A DNA stretch of 64,000 nt from Paenibacillus sp. HWE-109 (GTDB lineage: Bacteria; Bacillota; Bacilli; Paenibacillales; NBRC-103111). Positions 61,201 to 64,000 of the stretch are shown here, one piece after another. Positions within the stretch are counted from its first letter, which is position 1, and every line of letters starts with the position of its first letter. The stretch is from the NCBI RefSeq assembly GCF_022163125.1, contig NZ_CP091881.1, forward strand, positions 8,773,501 to 8,837,500. The letters run 5' to 3'. A program made the position numbers and the translations under genes. The notes beneath the pieces are model-generated. The model saw only the letters and a list, made by a program, of their open reading frames with translations. It was not told where the DNA came from and did no database searches.

Positions 61201-61580
61201 TGCCCGTAAACAAGATCGATATCAGCTCCATGACCATGGACTCGTACGTCCCAGAACCAGACTAGTTGAGGCGTGAGTGTAAATATGACCTCATACTCAA
61301 GGTCCTCGGCATGGCCCGTCCAAGAAATCTGGCTGTCGGTTCGACGGATGCGGCTGGAAGACCGGATGCCAAGCAGCGGGACAAAGGAGATTGCTGAATC
61401 CCGGTGGATACGCAAAAAGATGTTGTTCATCGAACCGTCAATGGGGTTGGATATCAACTGATTGATCATGGTCTGATTGTAAGTGATTTGTCTAATATCC
61501 CCGCTGTTCATAAAAGTGAACGCTAGCTCCCCGGTTCGGATGCAGATGTCTGTGTCATTAGGTCTAATCATGTTTTCCAC
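58227..61580 (-). CDS. GH94-like glycoside phosphorylase/hydrolase, 1117 residues
   Basis: Large cytoplasmic enzyme. The N-terminal ~550 residues are beta-rich, as in GH94 N-terminal sandwich domains. The (alpha/alpha)6 barrel then shows YGGAAWGTRDVCQGPTEYF, YEDDGNWPQWFMFD, SHGDIIVWPLKVVADY and SAYGDGDWDDTL, where Asp764 in GDWDD matches the catalytic acid of GDW(N/D)D in cellobiose/chitobiose phosphorylase-type enzymes. A C-terminal beta domain follows. It would cleave a beta-glycoside with phosphate or water; the substrate is unknown. At 1117 residues it is longer than simple cellobiose phosphorylases (~800). Its promoter and two operators are at 61619-61784. Confidence 0.82.
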   Translation of the reverse strand: MENMIRPNDTDICIRTGELAFTFMNSGDIRQITYNQTMINQLISNPIDGSMNNIFLRIHRDSAISFVPLLGIRSSSRIRRTDSQISWTGHAEDLEYEVIFTLTPQLVWFWDVRVHGHGADIDLVYGQDVGIADQGAVRSNEAYLSQYIDHSVFQDPIKGWVVCSRQNMPQQGQFPYLQQGALTHAAEYATDGFQFFGLSYKATNKPEALTQVKLPSEIYQYEFAYTALQSKRVIVDGMARFVFYGLFKPHHPDAVVSLAYHHDIEEAWAHAEALDKKWDEELISVNLHPRIGEPLLVESLTLEEIERSFPSRHQEEWENGILLSFFTEGHEHVVLKEKELLVERPHGHILMTGDNARMNEHVLTTTSYMYGIFNSQLVVGNTSANKILTNARNALNVLKTSGQRIYIELHNKFRMLTMPSMYEIGFNYVRWTYKTADDTIIVTNLTTLDTPEVHLTVQSASGAPYRYLVTNQVTMNNNEYGVPSHMEREGEVLVFRAGEGSDNSSTLPDLCYRMKLTGADVTVANETALADKVDPSSSSLVVLELSACPEWSLTVQGLIHGEELPFVKPNTAVEIERYRDYFGNVMNGFQLSHNGEATEALNKVNALAWWYTHNMLVHYSVPHGLEQYGGAAWGTRDVCQGPTEYFMATQKYEQVREIIKTVYAHQYEDDGNWPQWFMFDQYYRIQQEESHGDIIVWPLKVVADYISATHDYGILQERIPYTQRKDFAFTDQCPTLLEHVQKQLTYMKNHFLHGTHLSAYGDGDWDDTLQPANAQLKQYMISSWTVALTYQVLNQLSAALTDEHQVFSAELAELAVGIQADFNHYMLQKDVIPGFVYMEKPGEAELMLHPTDTKTGIQYRLLPMTRSMIAELLTEEQAESHYRLIKQELYCPDGVRLMNRPARYAGGVSTHFKRAEQASNFGREVGLQYVHAHIRFVEAMAKLGKVDEAWLGLAMINPIGLREVVPNAELRQSNAYFSSSDGKFNTRYDAQERFQELIEGKVPVKGGWRIYSSGPGIYMNQLISNCLGIRQEGGDLIIDPVLPTDMDGLRFDFAWMNRRVSFEYHISGSAECRIVINGHTAETEVLPNRYRHGGTRVRHEQLANMLSDANNVIAIYI

Positions 61581-61618
61581 TCGCTTTCTTAAATGGCCAT
61601 TGAGTTGGTATATACGTT

Positions 61619-61634
61619 ATCGAAACGTTTCGAT
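61619..61634. promoter_or_regulatory. LacI-type operator O1
   Basis: ATCGAAACGTTTCGAT, a perfect 16-bp palindrome immediately downstream of the -10 box and over the expected transcription start of the phosphorylase gene. A bound repressor would block initiation. Confidence 0.85.
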
Positions 61635-61646
61635 TGATGTAAAATT

Positions 61647-61675
61647 ATTATAGACAGCAATAGTTTAGGCGTCAA
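61647..61675 (-). promoter_or_regulatory. Sigma-A promoter of the GH94-like gene
   Basis: On the minus strand TTGACG (61675-61670) and TATAAT (61652-61647) with a 17-bp spacer, an almost ideal vegetative promoter. Confidence 0.85.
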
Positions 61676-61768
61676 TAAACAAATTTATATAGGGGGGGTT
61701 CCGTGTTTGGTGCTTGTATTCGTTGAAATCTGCAATGAAGATCTAGTTTTAAGTATATATGAGTAAGA

Positions 61769-61784
61769 ATCGAAACGTTTCTAT
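61769..61784. promoter_or_regulatory. LacI-type operator O2
   Basis: ATCGAAACGTTTCTAT, one mismatch from the palindrome of O1, with centres exactly 150 bp apart. The spacing would allow looping between two repressor dimers. Confidence 0.75.
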
Positions 61785-61820
61785 AGATATCAGCTACCCT
61801 AATTTACAAGCAAGACATAA

Positions 61821-61876
61821 AAAAGAGGCTGTTCGCAAGGTTTTCAACCTTTTGACACAGCCTGCTTTCTTTTTGC
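61821..61876 (+). terminator. Terminator-like double hairpin without an adjacent gene end
   Basis: Outer AGGCTGT / ACAGCCT and inner AAGGTT / AACCTT stems, then a T-rich run. Neither neighbouring gene ends here, so it may shield the aldo/keto reductase from upstream transcription or be left from a deleted gene. Confidence 0.6.
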
Positions 61877-61960
61877 ATTCGTTGTATGCTCACGGAGTTA
61901 AGCCTATAATAGAAATAACGAAAATAGAACCTTAACAAAGTGAAGGAACGGTGGGTGTTC

Positions 61961-62944
61961 ATGGACGGCAAAACGGTACTGCGCAAACTGGGCAGCTCAG
62001 ATTTAGAACTATCGCCCCTAGGTCTTGGTTGCTGGCAATTCAGCAATGGACAGGGGATGGTCGGCAAATTCTGGCCGGTTCTGGGAAAAGAGGATGTACT
62101 TCGCATCGTCCAAACTAGTCTCAAAGGCGGCATTAATTGGTTCGATACCGCCGAAGTTTATGGCAGGGGGCAATCCGAGCAAATGCTTGCTGAAGCGCTG
62201 CGTAAATCAGGCGTTTTGGCGAATGGTGCTCATATTGCGACAAAGTGGTGGCCAGTGCTTCGTACGGCAAACAGCATTACAGCAACGATTCATGAGCGCC
62301 TGAAGCTGCTTGAGAACCGGACGATTCACCTTCACCAGGTTCATCAGCCGTATTCCTTCTCGTCGGTGCGCAGCCAGATGAATGCGATGGCGGAGCTTGT
62401 GAAGCAAGGCCATATCAAGAACGTTGGCGTCAGCAACTTTTCCGCCGACAAAATGCGTGAAGCCGATCGTGTGCTCCGCGAGCATGGACTTCGTCTTATT
62501 TCCAATCAAGTGAAATACAGCCTGCTGGACCGCCGTATCGAACAGAACGGAATCATGGACGCTGCCAAGGAATTAGGCATTGCGATCATTGCCTACTCCC
62601 CTCTGGAGCAAGGGATTCTTAGCGGCAAGTTCCATAAGAACCCGGCTTTGGTGAAAGCCATCACGGGTCCGCGCAAATGGACGGCTGCCTTCCGCGAGTC
62701 CGGACTGCGCAAGTCGCAGCCGCTGATCGCTCAGCTTGAGGAACTTTCGCATAAGTACGACGCTTCGCCGACGCAGATTGCGCTGAATTGGATGATTCAT
62801 GCGCACGGACCTACGGTTTTCGCCATTCCGGGCGCATCCAAAGTGCATCATGCCGAGGAAAATGTGAAGGCTATGCAATTCACCCTAACGGAGGATGAGC
62901 TTCAACAAGTTGATGCTGTCTCCAAGCAAATTTTGCGAAAATAA
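61961..62944 (+). CDS. Aldo/keto reductase
   Basis: 327-residue NADPH-dependent TIM-barrel reductase, cytoplasmic. The catalytic tetrad is Asp62, Tyr67 (WFDTAEVYGRG), Lys95 (ATKWW) and His128 (HLHQVHQP). The cofactor region appears in KNVGVSNFSADKM, SNQVKYSLLDR, AYSPLEQGILSGKF and AIPGASKVHHAEEN. I use the ATG at 61961; GTG starts at 61940 and 61955 are possible. It stands as a single gene with its own terminator. Substrate unknown. Confidence 0.88.
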   Translation: MDGKTVLRKLGSSDLELSPLGLGCWQFSNGQGMVGKFWPVLGKEDVLRIVQTSLKGGINWFDTAEVYGRGQSEQMLAEALRKSGVLANGAHIATKWWPVLRTANSITATIHERLKLLENRTIHLHQVHQPYSFSSVRSQMNAMAELVKQGHIKNVGVSNFSADKMREADRVLREHGLRLISNQVKYSLLDRRIEQNGIMDAAKELGIAIIAYSPLEQGILSGKFHKNPALVKAITGPRKWTAAFRESGLRKSQPLIAQLEELSHKYDASPTQIALNWMIHAHGPTVFAIPGASKVHHAEENVKAMQFTLTEDELQQVDAVSKQILRK

Positions 62945-62954
62945 TGCGTTGCTG

Positions 62955-62994
62955 GAAGCCTCCATGGCCGAGTAGGCGATAGGGGCTTCTTTTG
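62955..62994. terminator. Terminator between convergent genes
   Basis: GAAGCC (62955-62960) / GGCTTC (62984-62989) around a long loop, followed by TCTTTT. It serves the aldo/keto reductase and possibly the convergent LysM-3D gene. Confidence 0.6.
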
Positions 62995-62996
62995 TA

Positions 62997-63704
62997 TTAA
63001 ACATTTTCCTTATCAAGTAGATAGACTTTCACATTTTTCTTTACGCCAAATTCCTGTGCTTCCCCCAGATCATTCATGAAGACATCAATTCTCGGGCCCC
63101 GAATGGCTGAGCCGATATCCTCGGCTTTGCGTATGCCTATTCCTTCAATGAACACGGTAGATCCAAGGGGGATAACGGCTGGATCGACAGCTATCGTCCG
63201 CCCTTCTTTGGCTTTTTTGCCGCTGTAAGTAATGCCATATTGAGGATGGGAAGCTTTTTTGCCAGTAGATTCGAAGCCAGCGGTGTAGGCTGTAAGCGTG
63301 GTATTGATTACTTTTTTAATAATTTTGGGCTGTTCCGCTGCCAGGCCAGAGCTACCTTCTACTATTGGAATGGATAGATTTTGTCCTATCGTAAGGTGGT
63401 TGGGATCCCCAATCTGATTAGCAGCGATTAAATCTGAAACATCAATGTTGAAATTGCGGGCAATTCGGTAAAGAGTATCTCCACTGTTTACTTGATATTG
63501 CTGAGGCGACGGTGTCGGTGCGGGATCAAAAACTTGCGAGATTTCTGCGGAAGGTTCAGCCGAGCTAGGATTTGAAGCAAAACTGTAGGTAGGCGGCATA
63601 CCCAGATCCTCGTCACCGATGGGATACGAATAAGCTGAGTTGGCTTGCATAAAACTGAACAATATAGGAAGCGTCAAAATCATAAAGCATATTTTACGAA
63701 ACAT
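62997..63704 (-). CDS. Secreted LysM and 3D-domain cell-wall protein
   Basis: 235-residue exported protein. Signal peptide of about 25 residues (MFRKICFMILTLPILFSFMQANSAYS), a Pro/Ser-rich linker, a LysM peptidoglycan-binding domain (YQVNSGDTLYRIARNFNIDVSDLIAANQIGDPNHLTIGQNLSIP, about 69-112), and a C-terminal 3D domain (TAYTAG; GRTIAVDPAVIPLGSTVFIEGIG; GPRIDVFMNDLGEAQEFG) with the Asp residues that give the domain its name. 3D domains resemble lytic transglycosylases (YocH/Rpf-like), so it probably remodels peptidoglycan. AGGAGGAGC precedes the ATG. Confidence 0.9.
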   Translation of the reverse strand: MFRKICFMILTLPILFSFMQANSAYSYPIGDEDLGMPPTYSFASNPSSAEPSAEISQVFDPAPTPSPQQYQVNSGDTLYRIARNFNIDVSDLIAANQIGDPNHLTIGQNLSIPIVEGSSGLAAEQPKIIKKVINTTLTAYTAGFESTGKKASHPQYGITYSGKKAKEGRTIAVDPAVIPLGSTVFIEGIGIRKAEDIGSAIRGPRIDVFMNDLGEAQEFGVKKNVKVYLLDKENV

Positions 63705-63855
63705 GATAGCTCCTCCTCTTAGATAAATTAATAGAGTTATAGCTACTAGACTTGGCTATTTTTAATAGATATATACGTGGAATAGCAAAATAGTTGAAAT
63801 ATGAATATGGATAAGAAGCCAGAATAAAAAAGTTGTCGAATGGAAGAATAAACCA

Positions 63856-63885
63856 TTGCAAAGTAGATGCGAACCGTGCTATATT
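63856..63885 (+). promoter_or_regulatory. Strong promoter P1, probable rRNA-operon promoter
   Basis: TTGCAA (63856-63861), 18-bp spacer, TATATT (63880-63885). It points out of the window and is followed 73 bp later by a nearly identical promoter; tandem promoters are typical of rrn operons in this group. Confidence 0.6.
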
Positions 63886-63934
63886 ACAAATCCGGCCGCA
63901 AGATGGCTGGCGAAAGTAACTCGAAAAAAAGTAG

Positions 63935-63963
63935 TTGCATTAAAAAACTCAGCATGGTATATT
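63935..63963 (+). promoter_or_regulatory. Strong promoter P2, probable rRNA-operon promoter
   Basis: TTGCAT (63935-63940), 17-bp spacer, TATATT (63958-63963). The transcribed leader then holds a stem CTCGCTGC / GCAGTGAG (about 63967-63997), like the leader of Bacillus/Paenibacillus 16S genes. The gene itself is beyond the window. Confidence 0.6.
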
Positions 63964-64000
63964 ACTTCTCGCTGCTCCGGTAACACGGCAGTGAGCGAAA

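Overview
The window looks like chromosomal DNA of a Paenibacillus-type, low-G+C Gram-positive soil bacterium. The evidence is AGGAGG-type ribosome binding sites with some TTG/GTG starts, sugar importers of the LplA/LplB/YtcP type without their own ATPase, YesM/YesN-type two-component regulation, several LacI-family repressors, lipoproteins with lipoboxes, and a LysM-3D cell-wall protein. The genus is inferred from gene types and architecture, not from a database match.

Layout. (1) 1-3644: the end of a myo-inositol operon (iolJ-type aldolase cut by the window edge, iolG, iolB) and a LacI-family regulator. (2) 3704-4868: a gene-free, repeat-rich spacer built from ~330-bp units carrying ATTGGATTTATCCAAT-type palindromes. 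(3) 4872-15741: a glycan island with two permeases, a binding lipoprotein, two Gfo/Idh/MocA oxidoreductases, a TIM-barrel isomerase/epimerase, a toroid plus beta-sandwich lyase-like protein and a GH105-type hydrolase. (4) 15710-18890: a decayed zone with an MgtC remnant fused onto the hydrolase 3' end, a possible TadE-like remnant, a ~10-bp-unit minisatellite, a complete single-ORF IS66-type element with an 8-bp target duplication, and a histidine-kinase remnant. (5) 18892-22932: a Fur-box-controlled ferric-siderophore ABC importer, binding protein divergent from two permeases and an ATPase. (6) 22970-25868: a three-copy palindromic array interrupted by a complete IS4-family element with a 9-bp target duplication. 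(7) 25869-36322: an SGNH hydrolase and FAD oxidoreductase divergent from a LacI regulator, a YesN/YesM-type pair, and a second sugar importer. (8) 36496-44254: a hybrid PAS histidine kinase, azoreductase, VOC protein with divergent WYL regulator, and a PadR-MFS efflux operon. (9) 44588-57122: an alpha-galactoside region with two paralogous GalR-like regulators, a GH36-like alpha-galactosidase, a third importer, a GH4 MelA-type enzyme, a toroid protein and an M24 peptidase. (10) 57181-62944: a LacI regulator and a large GH94-like phosphorylase whose promoter carries near-perfect operators, then an aldo/keto reductase. (11) 62997-64000: a LysM-3D protein and two tandem strong promoters that look like the start of an rRNA operon running out of the window.

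Overall this is a carbohydrate-scavenging region. Three importers, each with its own regulator type, feed glycan-derived oligosaccharides to intracellular hydrolases, phosphorylases and oxidoreductases. None encodes an ATPase, so a shared MsmX-type ATPase elsewhere in the genome is expected. The least conventional parts are the glycan island at 4872-15741, which may cleave glycosides by oxidation and elimination, and the several families of intergenic palindromic repeats, into two of which insertion sequences have jumped.
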